64,000 nt of DNA from assembly GCF_000711695.1 (NCBI RefSeq), contig NW_013547016.1, forward strand, positions 1 through 64,000. The letters are read 5' to 3'. This document shows, piece after piece, positions 23,339 through 35,663 of the stretch. Source of the DNA: Tilletiaria anomala UBC 951. Its lineage: Eukaryota > Basidiomycota > Exobasidiomycetes > Georgefischeriales > Tilletiariaceae. Every line of letters starts with the position of its first letter. Position 1 is the first letter of the stretch. The position numbers and the translations under genes are program-made. Below the pieces are notes generated by a model. The model was not told the DNA's origin and did not search any database. It was given only the letters and a program-made list of their open reading frames with translations.

Positions 23339-24809
23339 TTTGTCACTGGTGCGAGAAAACGAGACGGAACCCCAGGAGGCCTTGGTACAGAGTCGAAGGT
23401 GCTACCTTCAGGAACCAGGCGGTAAGAGGCAGTGGGACGATAAAAGTAGAGGGTTACGAAGATCACTTCACCTTTCCCTAGGGCGTGTTTGGTAGATAGC
23501 GACACTTCTCAATACTCGGTTGCGTGGCCCGGGGTCCGAGAGTTCATTTCGCGCGAACCTTCTGCACTCCTGTCTCGTCACCAATCTGGAAAGGCAACCG
23601 AAAATCTAGGTCGGCGGTATACACTAACACATACTTATGGACCTTAGATTCTGTGTGCAGTCAGCAGTGTGTACAGTAAAGCGATAGACAGTTCGAGAGG
23701 CCGACCAGCCGAACCATATCCTTGTATAGTGAGAGATTCAGACCCTCCCCCCCCGGCAAGCACCAAAGGCCGGAAGACCGAAGTCGATAAGCTGTCACGT
23801 GATCTTCTGGCTTATGACTACTCCCCCTTTGCAGTTGTGCGGTGCATTGTGCTCCTGTTGGCTGTCGCAGACCGTTGCTCCCGCAGATGTACAATAATTG
23901 TGAAGCCATGACTATCGTGCGGGTAGAATATAAAATCACTCATGTTCGAGCAACGCCCGCGGGAGGTAGCGCTGACGAATCCGGTCCGAAGTGGAGGCAA
24001 TATTATCATCGAACAAATGGAGTGGAAGACTGGTAAGCTCGAATACATGAAGGTGATGGCGGAGGACGTTCGCACCGATGCGGTCCCCGACATGCTCACC
24101 AATCTCATTATTGGCTGCGCAGCTTGCGAAGTGACGGGCATTGGAAGAGTGCAATCGTCATCATTGCATAGCACCCAAACGGTGCCATAGCAGTCAGAAG
24201 GTACTAGTGCCCATCGGGCGTCGGCATCTGTCACATTTGGTCGAACGACTAGGTGTCAAAAACTACGCACTTCGGCATTGAAGCAGCTTCACATATCCGA
24301 CCCTCCCAGTTTGCCACCTGTTCGATCACAGTATCGCCACCCCTTCAGAGCACCTCGGAAGGGGTACCTTCACCGCGGCAGCCCACGCTTGTTGCTCGAA
24401 TATCGGTTGATTATACATGATGGTCGTGCGGTTGCAAGTGCTTACGCTTACGTCTGCACGAGCAACCGATGGAGGCACTTCCCAGGCAGACGGCAGTGCG
24501 TAAATGGGCTGCGGATTTCGGAATAACTCTCTACTATCTCGATTTCACTACCTCATTTTCATATTGGGGGGGGGGGGGGACGATGACCATGATCACGAAA
24601 CGCCTACAGGGTTCAAAATTCAATTCTCACTGTGGACTACTCTACTACTCTTTAAGATTTGTTAGCTACGCAGCGCGAATCCAACATAGCACACTCGAGT
24701 ATTCACTGTATTATATATATTTTACTCTTCCCACACCTGCCTTTGACTTCTGTGTGTCACGTAGTTCTGAAGCTGTTGAAGGCCCAACTGCTAATTAGCT
24801 GTTAGCACC
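23339..24809. other. Intergenic, no gene seen
   Basis: About 1.5 kb between the thioesterase start and the UNC93-like stop. Open frames are short and unrelated to known families on both strands. It contains a 14-base G run at 24566-24579 and an AT-richer patch near 24700-24730 (TATATATATTTTAC). No RNA gene was recognised. Confidence 0.55.
24566..24579 (+). repeat. Poly-G homopolymer (14 G)
   Basis: An uninterrupted run of 14 G in non-coding sequence downstream of the UNC93-like gene. Its length is prone to assembly and sequencing error. Confidence 0.9.
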
Positions 24810-26644
24810 TCACAAGCGAGACGTAGCCCGCACCGCGTCGCTTGCGTCTACTTCGGCGCCTTTTTGGTCCGGCGCGGCAACGGCCAGGCCCTGGTCCACA
24901 AGCTCCTTGCGCTGCTCGGAGCGGGCGTAGATGGCATACTGATGTATGTGGGTACCGTCGGGGGTGATGCCGAGCTTCCGCACGACAAGCCATGCTGGAA
25001 CTGTTTCAAGCGAGAGCGAGACGGTTTCTGAGAACAGAACTCTGAAGGAAACAACTGGAACTTGACGACTCACTGATCGCAATCACCCAGAGGCCCATGT
25101 TGATGCCTGCAACAGCGTCGAGTCGCAGTGAAGTCGAGTTGATGCCGTACGATACGGCCTGGCCCGCAGACTCTACGCCACGGATAATGGCAGTGAGTCG
25201 GATGATGTCCTCCGGGTCATCCGAGCATCCACTGACGATGAAGTATGCCAGCTCGTAGCAGGTGTTGAATCCGATCTGAAGCATGAGGTAGACGCCGAAT
25301 CCACGTCCCCAGTCGCTGCTGCTGTCTGACCAGTCAAAAGTCGGCTTTTCGGGGCGATTGTGGAAGTTGTTCATGACAACAATTGCGTAAATCCAATACG
25401 CGCCTTGCAGGCCGTACACAAGCATGTAAGCGATTTTGGCGCGTTGGTTGATGGTCAACCGCCGGAAGTCGAGAAATGCACCCAGCAGGCAGTTGGCGAT
25501 GATCGCCAATATGGCAGCAAGGAAAGAGCCGAGAGCGCGCGATCGGACGGAAAAGTAGGTCGCGTTGAATGTCCCAGTCACAGCTTCGCTGAATGTGCCG
25601 GACCAGATGAGTGGTAGTAGCAGCAGAATCTTAGGTCGGAACAGGCACTTGACGAGCTCAGTAATCTGCGAGGTGGGTGAGCCTGTGACCCTAAAGAGTG
25701 AGGGGAGAACAGCGCATTCAAAGTAAAGCAAGTCAGCATTGGATCACGAGACCAAGCAAAGATGATAGTCCATCAACGCACTCGAGAAAGACGGGCGAAC
25801 CATCGGTGCGCTGAACCTTGTGCGGCGGGCTGAGAAGCAGTGCGGCAAATGGTGCCAGGGCTTGGAGAATGACAAAGACAAGGTACGTCTGAACGCTGAC
25901 ACTGCCAGCATTGGCATTGTTCGCATTTAAACCGAGGTTGATTGCGCCCTGCCCATTGTGGTGAGATGCCAACGTTAGTCGAGAGCGAGAGCGTCTCATT
26001 AGGTATGGAAGGGACACACTCACCCCTAGAACCTGTCCGAGCACCCGATACGCCAGCCAATAGCTGAGGTAGCGTCCCTGGTTCTTCCTCTCCGGGTACG
26101 CAAGGATAACCGCGCCCTCTGTGCTCCAAAACACGCCGGCGCTGATTCCGCAGCATGCAGCTCCAAAAACAATGAGCCACGTTACTTTGTACGCGCTATT
26201 AAGGTAGAGACCTGCTGCGTAGACAGAGTAGCCTGCGCCGCCAAATGCTAACGCATAGCGTATGCCGATCAGTCGCACGAGTGCTGGCTGAAGAAGGCAA
26301 GTGACAACCATGAGACAGAAAGTCAATGAGTTCGCTGCATTGACGAGCGATGTGCTCTGGCTACCTCCCGCGCCTGGCAATGTGCACGTTGATAATCAGT
26401 CTTTGTTTCTCTTGCTGTGGGCTCAGGGCTTACGCGGCTTGGACGTACCTAGCAAAGACAGCCCGCCCCATAATCCAGGGGCCAGAAAGCTGCAGATTCC
26501 CAGCACGGTCGCTTGAAAGAAGGTCGAGCGATAAAAAACAGGCTTCTTTGGTGACAAGCTGCCAGATGGCGCGCTTGAGACGGCATCCTTTGTATGCTCA
26601 TCCTGCCTGTGCGAGGTGGAGCTTGAAGCATAATTGTCCGTCAT
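24810..26644 (-). CDS. UNC93-like (DUF895) major-facilitator membrane protein, C-terminal SRL
   Basis: Exons 26644-26449, 26373-26024, 25948-25782, 25690-25074 and 25027-24810 encode 515 residues; all four introns are short and in phase. About a dozen hydrophobic segments are visible, for example SFLAPGLWGGLSLLG, FCLMVVTCLLQPALVRL, WLIVFGAACCGISAGVFW and ILLLLPLIWSGTF. Family landmarks are WSTEGAVILAYPE, the GRYLSYW motif and GGAINLGLN, the last rebuilt precisely across an intron. These place it in the fungal UNC93-like branch of the MFS fold. Transported substrate is unknown. The last exon adds a charged soluble tail of about 60 residues ending TSRL; SRL is a textbook PTS1, unusual for a polytopic protein, where it may be coincidental. 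It lies in tandem with the AKM-ending thioesterase. Confidence 0.88.
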
Positions 26645-28854
26645 TTCCCGGAAAATGCAGGCTGGTGACCTCGTTGTGAAGGCGAAATAGATGAGTCGCC
26701 GACTGCCAGTGATGGAAGGGGAACACTAAGGGGTCGATGTACCACTCTCGCACAGGGTCACTCCTTTTAAACTTTCCGGTCAGATAAAAGGAGATGCGAA
26801 GTTCGAGTCGTGTCGTGTCGATTCTAAGATAAAGACTTCACGAGAGAAGTGAATGCGCAATCAAATAAATCAGCGTGAGAATTCGACGGTATGAGCCACC
26901 GAGGCAAACTCGGCAGTCGGGATGATGGTTCCAACAGCCGAGCAGTTGGACGAGTGTCGCAGTACTTCCCGTATATGTACACCAGAATTACTACTCACCG
27001 GGTGCAGTTCGTCTTTAAAGGTACCTCTTCCCGAGCAGTCAATAGATGGACTGGTGGTGTGTAGGGGTCAAGCTCTCCAGGAGTAGAAGTGACCTTATAC
27101 CATACGACAGTTTGCCCCTTGAAGCCAGACGAGCCCAACCCTCCAAGCGCTGCCGCCAGGCGCCAAAGCAACGGCAGACGGCGCAACTACACGAGGCCTG
27201 CGCGCTAGTATATTTCGGAAGGGTTGTTCTAGCGACTCTTATCATAGGACTTGTGAATTTGTGATGCCAGTCGAGGCGCGGACTGAGGTGGACCGTGGGC
27301 GGGGCACCAGGTGGATGACAACATGGCGTGCTAGGGGCGGGTGACGTGCGCGCATACGCCATCTCTCTTGCGTGATCAGCGAAGTAGAACACGCCCCGAA
27401 TCTCCAGATGCTTTTATTGCGCCCCGGCTGACGCTAAATCTACATATAGATGCGAGAGTCTTGCACGCGAGAGCGCATGTGCATTTCTATACGACGATAG
27501 TGCCGTCAGCACTTATATGACCTCGCTGCTCTGCTTGCGCTGGGTCATATACGTGACAGCTTACTGCATGACACTCGCCTGTGTGGTTCTCCTAGTTTGT
27601 TAAGCAAACTCTCGCGTCGCGAAGGCTTGCTTCCTGAGACGGGCTTGCATGGCACGCATCTTAAGATATCTCAGCATCTGACAAGACCCAAGATGAAGGC
27701 GCTTTGAGCAGTTGCGGCTTCGCTGGCAATTGCAAAGGGTTCACACAAGTTACTCCGTCCTGCATGGTTAAAGAGGAATACAGTTGTTCGATACATGCGA
27801 GTCCTTTGGCACACACTTGACACCATCCCATCAAGCCAGCGAGTCATTCGTGGTGAAGGGTGACTAGGCAGGGGAGACATGGGAGACATCCACATTTTGG
27901 CAGGTTACATTCAATTGATAAGGTCCAAAGAAATTTCATGTGCGGTAACCATGATCTGATTCTGAAAGTTGCCTCTACGTGATGCTCTTGCTCCCCTGCA
28001 GGAGCAAACGTCAAATCCGTCAATGTGGCTATGGCATACATCAACCAAATGGTCCGTATTTTGATGATAAAGTCTCCTTCCTGTCAAGGCGGTTGCTCCA
28101 AGTGAGGTCAACAGGTGGCACTAAATCATTCCCAGCCACGCTAATCTGCCTTGTAAACCTACTTGGAGACTTCACTTGAATAATTTTTGGTGGCAATTCC
28201 ATATCCTGGTCTCATTGCCATGCCTGAGGGTATTCCCTGCGCCAGTCTTCAAACGAGGCAATACCTAGGGAGATCCATGCCCACCGAAATTCCCACGGCG
28301 AAGCAATCCCAACTGGGCTAGGCGACCCCGTCGGTCCGGTACGTTCAGGTGGGCATAGTTGCATTGTAAGGAAAGGATGCAGCGAAGGTAAGCCCAGAGC
28401 ACTGGGTGCTCACGTAGCACATCGGCCCCTGACAAAACAACCGATTCCATCACGCGAGGGTGCGTGCAAAGCTTTTCACTTCAGGTCCAGGATTTCCAGA
28501 CTTGTTGTGTCACCCAAAGCCGGAAAGTCGGTATATAGCCAATGTCACTTTTTACGCTAGCACACCCCCCAATGATCGTCGCCGCTGCCTCTGGCTTAGC
28601 TTGTATGTACATACGAGTCACAGTTGCAGGCGAAGCTTGGAGAATCAATAGAACTCTCGGCATGCGGGGGCCAGATTGCATTCAAAACCCACTCTGAACG
28701 CGCTAGGGCATTATTTGCTAATTTTGCAGGGTTTGGACTCGCCCCTCCCCCACCCCCAACTCTCAGATTGTCATTTATTGGCAAGCCGGGCGTGTCCAAT
28801 CGGTAATATTCGGTGTTGTACATGAAAAGTCGCCGGCAAACGTGTGTGGAACAT
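26645..28854. other. Intergenic, no gene seen
   Basis: About 2.2 kb between the UNC93-like start and the lcp5 stop. Only short frames are present, with no family resemblance and no tRNA-like fold. A C-rich stretch (CCCCTCCCCCACCCCC) sits near 28741. I see nothing else. Confidence 0.55.
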
Positions 28855-30141
28855 CTACCGTCGTCGTCGTGAACCGCCTTTGGCAAGCTTCTTGAGGCCG
28901 TGCTCAAACTTCCTCCCACCCAAGTCGCGGGCGCCAGCTGCACTGGAGCTCCGACCTGTCCGGGGGGCTTTTGCGCGCCGGAGGACATCGTAGCTATCGG
29001 TACCAGCTCCAGCTGAGGCCTTGCGCTTGCCGCTTTTGCCTCCGCTCCCATTCCCACCAGCAGAGCCCAACAGCCCGCCGAGCTCGGCTTCAAACCCGGC
29101 ACTCTGGCCACTGCGGCCCCTTCGTCCGCGTGCACCGCCCAATGCGAGGTCCTCCTCGTCGCGCCGCCGTCGGCGCTCCTCCTTCTTGTTGAGGATGAGC
29201 CTCGTGAAGTTTGCCTCTTCGTATGCTTCCATGCGCGCAAGCTCTGCAGCGCGTTTCGAGGAGCCACCCGCGTGCGAAGAGGCCGCTGCTGTAGATGCGT
29301 TTGGGCGGTTGATGCCTGTTCCTGTAGAGGACTGCTCGTACGGGTTCGCGGAGAGAGATGTGGTGAATTCGGACAACAGTGCACGATTGCGCCGCGAGGA
29401 CGAGGAGTACGCGTCGCCATCTCCATCCAAGTCATCTTCGCCTCCAAGAGCCAGACGTCGTCTGTGCTCTTTCGATTTGCGCTTTGACAATGCATCTGGA
29501 TCGTAAGCAACTGGCGCAATCTTCGGCGGTCGGTACACCCCGCCACGGCCCTGGCCATCGTCTTCTTCGTCCGATTCAGGCTCAGCTTGTGGCGCTTTGC
29601 CTTTAGATGCAAAGCTTCGTCGCTCTCTCGATTCAGACTTGTTCTTGCTTCTGGAAATAACAGCGGAGGGGTTGGGACCGTAGGCCAGCAAGTCCTCCTC
29701 TGCCTCCTCCCCATCCGCCGGTTGGTGTGCCTTCCTGCCAAGCCGAACGTCCTCATCATGTTGCACAGCGGCACTAAGCAAGCGGCCAATGTGATGCCTG
29801 AGCTTATTTTCTAGCGGCTTGCTCTTCTCTAGAATGAGGCGCGAGCGTATCAGGTGCTCCACCAGCAGGTTCGTCGTGTTAACACCTACTACACCTCGAT
29901 CTCCTCCCTCGGCGGGTAAGATCCGCTGCAGCGTCCGGAGAAGTAGTGCATGTGTGTATGAGAGGATTGTATCCACTTTGAGAGTCAGGAGTGATGGTCC
30001 ATCAGCGCAGCTCCCTGATGTACCCTCTGTACCACTCCCTAGCAGCTGTTGGAGCTTAGTGAGCGAGGTGAAGAGCGCTGCGGTGTCGGTCCGCGCAAGG
30101 GCGAGAGTCTGTGCGACCTGTGCCACTGCTTCGGCGTCCAT
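28855..30141 (-). CDS. lcp5: Sas10/Utp3/C1D-family U3 snoRNP protein (Lcp5/neuroguidin)
   Basis: A single exon of 428 residues. The Sas10/C1D domain occupies the N-terminal half: LFTSLTKLQQLL, then LTLKVDTILSYTHALLLRTLQRI and VEHLIRSRLILEKSKPLENKLRHHIGRLL. The C-terminal half has the other neuroguidin hallmarks: YRPPKIAPVAYD, ANPYEQS, KRAAELARMEAYEEANFTRL and a basic tail ending RRRR. Yeast Lcp5 belongs to the SSU processome and is needed for early 18S rRNA processing in the nucleolus. The start is the ATG at 30141; the frame stays open upstream, but that part has no conserved sequence. It diverges from esf1, another small-subunit biogenesis factor, over 328 bases. Confidence 0.9.
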   Translation of the reverse strand: MDAEAVAQVAQTLALARTDTAALFTSLTKLQQLLGSGTEGTSGSCADGPSLLTLKVDTILSYTHALLLRTLQRILPAEGGDRGVVGVNTTNLLVEHLIRSRLILEKSKPLENKLRHHIGRLLSAAVQHDEDVRLGRKAHQPADGEEAEEDLLAYGPNPSAVISRSKNKSESRERRSFASKGKAPQAEPESDEEDDGQGRGGVYRPPKIAPVAYDPDALSKRKSKEHRRRLALGGEDDLDGDGDAYSSSSRRNRALLSEFTTSLSANPYEQSSTGTGINRPNASTAAASSHAGGSSKRAAELARMEAYEEANFTRLILNKKEERRRRRDEEDLALGGARGRRGRSGQSAGFEAELGGLLGSAGGNGSGGKSGKRKASAGAGTDSYDVLRRAKAPRTGRSSSAAGARDLGGRKFEHGLKKLAKGGSRRRR

Positions 30142-30469
30142 ATTTCTTAGAGTTTCCTCGTTCCTTTTGCTTTGCTGGTGTCTCCGCTGCGGTTGCCTCG
30201 CATTCGGCGCTGGCAAAGATGATCCTACCATCAAGAAGTGCACTAACTTTTGTCGACCTCGTCGTGGTCACCATTCATAGAAAGGGCGGAACGCAGAAAC
30301 AAAAAAGTCCTTCCCTATAGAAAATTTGATCGGCGAGCCCACATGACCATTCCGCCGTTAGTACTCACTCATTTACAAGCACATACATGTATTCAAACTG
30401 ACCCTTCCCCACTTTGTAGCTGAATTGGCAGTCAGCTTTTCAACGGAACACCTTGGAAAGCAGGCAAGC
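30142..30469. promoter_or_regulatory. Shared bidirectional promoter region of lcp5 and esf1
   Basis: These 328 bases are the whole interval between two divergently transcribed ribosome-biogenesis genes, so they must carry both promoters. GAAAATTTGA at 30320-30329 resembles the core of the rRNA-processing element (RRPE, AAAATTT core) known upstream of such genes in yeasts. The resemblance is visible, but regulatory function here is inference. Confidence 0.5.
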
Positions 30470-33428
30470 ATGGCCGCCAGACAGACGAAGAAGGGCGGCG
30501 GTAGTGGCGACGGTGGCGGTCGCAGGCACGCTGCACCCGTCTCGGATCCGCGGTTTGCACGAGTACAGACAGACCCTCGCTTCTTGCAGCCCAAACGGCA
30601 GGACTTGAAAGTATCCCTCGACGAGCGCTTCAGCCATTTACTCTCCAAGAATGGCAAGCAGCAGGATGGAAAAACTGGTGAAAAAGCCAAGGGCAAGGCA
30701 AGGCCAAAGGTTGACAGGTTCGGAAGACCGCTCAAAGGACCCGGACAAAAGGAAGATGCAGACGCTGAGCTCAGACGGATTTACAAGGTTGAAGGCGAGG
30801 AAGAAAGCAATGCTGATTCCGATGTGGGTCACTCCAATCATGAAGAAGGTTCTGATGAGAGTGGAGCGTCAGACGGCAGAGTTCTCGACTATGCACGTGG
30901 TGAGGGACTGCTCGAATCGTCAAGCGACGAAGAGTCCGACAGCGAAGACGAGGACGATGATTCCATTACGGATGACTCTGAAGCGGAAGACGACGGAGAA
31001 GTCATCATTGGCACCAAAAATGCTATCCGAAAGGCGCAAAAAGCCGCTGCGTCTGCTCCCTCTTTCGATGAAGAAGAGGACGGAGATGAAGCCGATAGCG
31101 ACGACGAGGCGGCAATCAGTAGCGGCGCAGAAGAGCTGTTGGCCGGTGCTGAGGATGAATTGGATCCTTCAGCGATAGCATTGCTCGATGCAGAGGCGGA
31201 GAGAGTCACGAGCGGTTTTGCCGGATCCAGCAAGGCAGACGGAAAGAAGAGCAAGTGCGGCACCAAGGCTGACGGTAAAAGCAAAGCTGGCGAAGACGTG
31301 GACGAAGAAGCTGAAGACGGCATTCCGCGAGGAGGCGACACATCACGCCTGGCGGTGGTTAATCTCGACTGGGACCACATTCGCGCGCGGGATCTCTTCA
31401 AAGTCTTCTCCTCCGTTGTCAACCCTCTCGCAACTGCAGCTGCGCGCACGGGAAATAGCGCCAGAGGACAAGGGAATACTCGCAAGGGCGAAGCGATTCA
31501 CATGGCGCGTGGCAAGTGCCTGCGCGTTCGTGTTTATCCGAGTGACTTCGGACGCGAGCGCATGCGCAAAGAAGATCGAGAGGGGCCGCCACGTGATATC
31601 TTCTCCAGTGCGTCTGGAGAGGGTAGCTCCAAAAAGAAAAGTGACAAGCGAAAGGGCAGGAAAGGGAAAGGAAAGGGCAAGGCGGGTGAGAGTGAAGACG
31701 ATGACGACGAACTCTTTCAAGTAGACGAGGGTGGCGAGTTTGACGAGGAGCAATTGAGAAAGTATCAGCTCGAGCGCCTAAGGTTCGTCGTCACTTCCTT
31801 GCTACCCCCTGCTTCATATAAAGAAGCTAACGAGCCTTAACTACCACAGGTACTACTACGCGATAGCTGACTTTGACTCGCCTGCCTCGGCACGACACGT
31901 TTACAACGAGATTGACGGTACGGAGATGGAAGCATCTGCTAATATTTTCGACCTGCGTTTTGTGCCGGGCGACATGAGTTTCCCTGAGTATGAGCTCGAC
32001 GACCCGCGCCACCCGGACCCCGAGACGCGCGATGCCGGCTGGCGCGACGAGGCCACTGCCTCAGCGGAGGGGATAGACAGCGCTGCAGCTGCTGCGTACA
32101 AAGGCGTCGACTTCAAGACGGATGCGCTGCGGCACTCGAAGGTTAAGCTTACATGGGACGCAGATGACCCAGAACGGGCAAAGATGACGCGCAAGAGTCG
32201 CAATGCGCTGCTTGCTGGTGGAAGCGACATCAGGGACGAGGATTTCAAGGCTTACCTTGCTTCTGATCATTCCGACGTCGACGAGGATGATCAGGACGAT
32301 GGGGAGCACGATGAGCAAGAGCTTGGAGCAGAGGCGAAGAGCGGTCGTGATAGGTTGCGTGCTCTGCTCAATCTCGATGGCAGCGGCGAAGGCAGCGGCT
32401 TCGATAGCAAGCAAGGCCGCGGCAAAGCGCGCAGCAGTGCTTTCGACGACCCTCGCCGATTACGTAATTGCACGGGGGGTGCTGAGGAGGAAGGTGACAT
32501 GGAAATCACATTCACACCTGGGCTCTCGGAGGCTGCAGCGCGCAAAGCGCAGAAGAAGAGCAAGGGCACATGCGCAGAAGAGGACGAAGAGACCACCTTG
32601 GAGAAATACCTTCGCAAGCAGAAGGAGAAGCGCCAGGCAAAGAAGGAGGCGCGTCTGGCGAAGCAAAGTGCAGACCCCACGGTGGACGACGAGGGCAGTG
32701 CAAAGATACAGGAGACTGGTGCAGATTCGCTTGGCTTTGACGACCCTTTCTTCGCTAGCGACAACGATGTGGACTTCGACGAGGCGTTGGCTGCCGAGCA
32801 GAAGGGCAAGAAAATGCCACAACTTATGAAAAATGGCAAGGCTTACAAAAAGGATTCGTCTAAGGTTGCCAGCGTAGACGGCGTGCACGGTGGTGCATCC
32901 TCACCTGCCGATCTCGGAGCGCTTCTGGACACTGAAGCTGCCCCCGAGTCAGGCGTCGGGCACTTTGATATGAAGGACATCCTGCGCGCCGAAAAAGAGA
33001 ACTCAAGGGGGAAAAAGAAGCAGAACCGCTTCGAGAAGCGACGGGCGAAGAAAGATGTGGCGAATGCGGACAAGGATGTGCGTGAGGTGGCGCTGCAGGA
33101 GGACTTCAAACTTGACGCACACGACGATCGCTTCAAGGCCATTTTCGAGGATCATCGGTTCGCACTCGATCCGAGTCACAAGAGCTTCCTCAAGACCAAG
33201 GGCATGGACGAGATTCTTCGAGCCAAGAGAGAAGCTGGGAAGCGCAAGGTTGGCAGCGTTAGTGATGCGCCAGCAGAAAGGGGACAAACTGCTTCGTCAG
33301 CGCCGAGTGCGCAAGGAGGTGCCGGCTCTGATGACTTGCTGTATCTCGCGCGCAAGCTCAAAAAGCGCAGCGGTGAACAGAATCAGGGCAAGGATGGTGC
33401 AAGCCAGAAGAAGCAGCGCAGAGGGTGA
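30470..33428 (+). CDS. esf1: Pre-rRNA processing protein Esf1
   Basis: Exons 30470-31782 and 31850-33428 encode 963 residues; the 67-nt intron splits an Arg codon. Esf1 is a nucleolar factor for 18S rRNA maturation. The order is typical: N-terminal DPRFARVQTDPRF and FSHLLSKN, a long acidic region (about 100-250), a degenerate RNA-recognition fold beginning TSRLAVVNLDWDHIRARDLF and continuing KCLRVRVYPSDFGRERM and YYYAIADFDSPASARHVYNE, then DIFDLRF-like and FPEYELDDPRHPD. The NUC153 motif comes near the end: DDRFKAIFEDHRFALDPSHK and FLKTKGMDEILRAKRE. Basic and acidic low-complexity tracts lie between. The ATG at 30470 starts the conserved text. The 3' end lies only 53 bases from the stop of the PP2C gene on the other strand. 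Confidence 0.95.
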
Positions 33429-33481
33429 TGCAGGATCCACATCATACTGTTTTATAGAATTGAGCGTCAAAGCAATACAGG

Positions 33482-35663
33482 CTACTTTCGCGAGTCGCGA
33501 AAGATGTCCACCTTACTTCGCCGATATTCTCTCCGTTGCTGCGTTGCATCCTCTCCTTTGACTTTACCCCACCCACGGAGTGGCACGCAAACCACGGTGC
33601 AGTTGTCCTCACTGAAGAATAATTGCAATTTAGTCTTTGCATCACGGTTTGCGTCTGGTGTAGTTCTGTGACTCACGTTCCTAACTCCTCTGCAAAGCTC
33701 AGCACTGCCTTTGCCGCGTCGCTCGGATGGTCTGCACCTCGGCAGAGATCGACGATTTCCTGGTCGCTCATCACGCCCCCTACGCCATCGCTGAAAGCAA
33801 TGAGGAAAGCGTACTCGTCTCCCTTGATGATCTGGCTGATCACCTCTGGCTCAACAGTGACGCCCACTTTCTTGTAACGCGAGTCGCCGAACGCACGCGT
33901 GTTCGCCAATGCACCCATCCAGCGCAATTCACCAAACGAATCTGTGATCATGCCTGCTCCCAGCTTGCGCAGACGCACGGCTTCGGCTCGGTCGTCTGGG
34001 TGGTGGTAGTTCGTCAGCGGAATCGCGCGCCCGTCCTCTGTGGCGCAGAGCAGCATGCGCGTGTCGCTGGAGAGCAGTGAGTAAAGGGGCATCAGCGCTG
34101 TCGAGGTTCTAGACTCAACTGTGAAGCCGCTCTGGGCGGTAACTCACCCGACATGCGCGGTCGTGATCGAAACTAGCTTGCTACTGTACCACGGCACAGC
34201 CGGTGTGTCGAGACTGTATATGAGAGCAACGCTTGCCGTTGAGCCACCGATGTCGAGTCGGCCCTTGTCTGCTTGAATCATGCGGTCAGCGACGAGCCAA
34301 GCAAGCGTAGCGCGTTCCGCAAGCGTCAGATGTTGCCCTTCCAGCTCCTCGGGCGGCTCGATGGGCTTGGCAAGAAGATCAGGCATCTGACCATCTGCTA
34401 GAGGCTTGTCCAGCCCTTTCGTTACGTCCGATTGTGAAGCGGACGGTGGTGTTTCGACACTGAAGGGAGACAATGGGCTACTGCCAGATTGCGTGTCGAC
34501 GCCGCACACTGCATCACCCTTATTCCGTATCTGCTTCGCATCAGACTCCGGAGGTTGCCTCTCGGTCTCTCCTGTCTTCGAAAAGGAGTCCGAAGGAGAA
34601 GACACGGTCTGCATATGAGGGCTCTCGATCGGCCTGTCATTATTCGTCTCCCCTACATCATCACCAGAATGCACAACATTGGGCTGCTTGTATCTAGCAC
34701 CAGGTGAAAGGGTGGCTGCAAGATCTGAAAGCGTCCGCGGACCAGGAGGATCCACTTCTTTTCTGGCCATTGCATCATTACTCATAGATGCTGTGGGTCG
34801 AGTACCAGCGCCTTTCGCTCGGGAGGTCGCGGCGGCGCCCCCAGGTCCGCCGGAGCGCACGGAGCGTAATTGATCTTGCCGGACCCAGCGCTCTAGAAGG
34901 CCCCCGGTGAAGCGACGAAAATAGCCTCCATGAGATCGTGTGTATTGCACTGCAAGAGGAGCGCAGTTTCAATCAGCTTCCTAGCCACAAGGACGGCACG
35001 ACTACTTGAGTTGTACGCACCGGTGTCAGTCACCATATCAGGCTGTACGCGTTCAAAAATGTCGTGCAGGAATGATCGCAGAAATCCGGAAATGGCCTGA
35101 CCTCCATGTCTAGATCAAATGCGAGCGCGACTGTGAGCTTTGACTGTGACCGCTGTCGTACCAGACAGTCATGCTCACCCGTCAAAACAACCGATCCAAA
35201 GCACTTGTCCAGCAAGATCCTCGCCGCCAGCCTTTTCAGCGTCCCACCTGACGGCAGCTTGTTGTGCCACTCTGCTACGGCTTTGTGCTAAGCTTTCTTT
35301 GAGATCTCCACTCGGTAGTTGAACGCACAAGACACTTGAAGCATCCTCTTGGTAGACTCGCGTGCCTCGCGTCGCCGAGAGGCCAAAGACCGAGCCGTTT
35401 TTGAGCGGGATGCGTGCTGTACGTGACTTGCCCGTGGTATTGTCCAGTGTCTGCGAGCGAATGTAGTCTCTGTATCCTCTAGCTTGCAGCAATCTATACG
35501 AGCATGAGGGTCCTTTATCATAGAAGTGGTTTCTTGCAGGATTTGATGCCGCTGAAGAGCGACAAGTATCGCATCTCGCGGGGGAGGACAATTGGGTCCA
35601 GCGCGGCTGTGTCCTCGGGGGCATCCAGAGAGGCCGGCCGGCAGTTGCGGCACCGACATTCAT
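33482..35663 (-). CDS. PP2C-family protein phosphatase, Ptc6-like (probably mitochondrial)
   Basis: Exons 35663-35179, 35109-35021, 34949-34148, 34066-33677 and 33611-33482 encode 631 residues, all joins in phase. PP2C marks in order: ARIPLKNGSVFGLSATRGTR with QED replacing the usual NED, the metal-binding DGHGG (D161-G165, rebuilt across intron 1), AHVGDTRMLL (across intron 3), LTNYHHPDD, LGAGMITDSFGELRWMGALA, TRAFGD, IAFSDGVGGVMSDQE and the final TEDNCTVVCV (across intron 4). Together they give the four Asp that bind Mg/Mn. A disordered insert of about 170 residues, Ser/Pro-rich, lies between HGGYFRRFTGG and LTLAERATLAWLV. The Arg/Ser-rich N-terminus free of acids and the IPL...FGL prelude resemble mitochondrial Ptc6. 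An alternative start upstream cannot be excluded. It diverges from mgm101. Confidence 0.88.

Noticed and set aside
30889-32839. Long Ser-rich antisense frames opposite esf1
   Set aside because: They mirror the acidic and Lys-rich codons of esf1 (GAN/AAR read as serine and leucine codons) and have no independent support.
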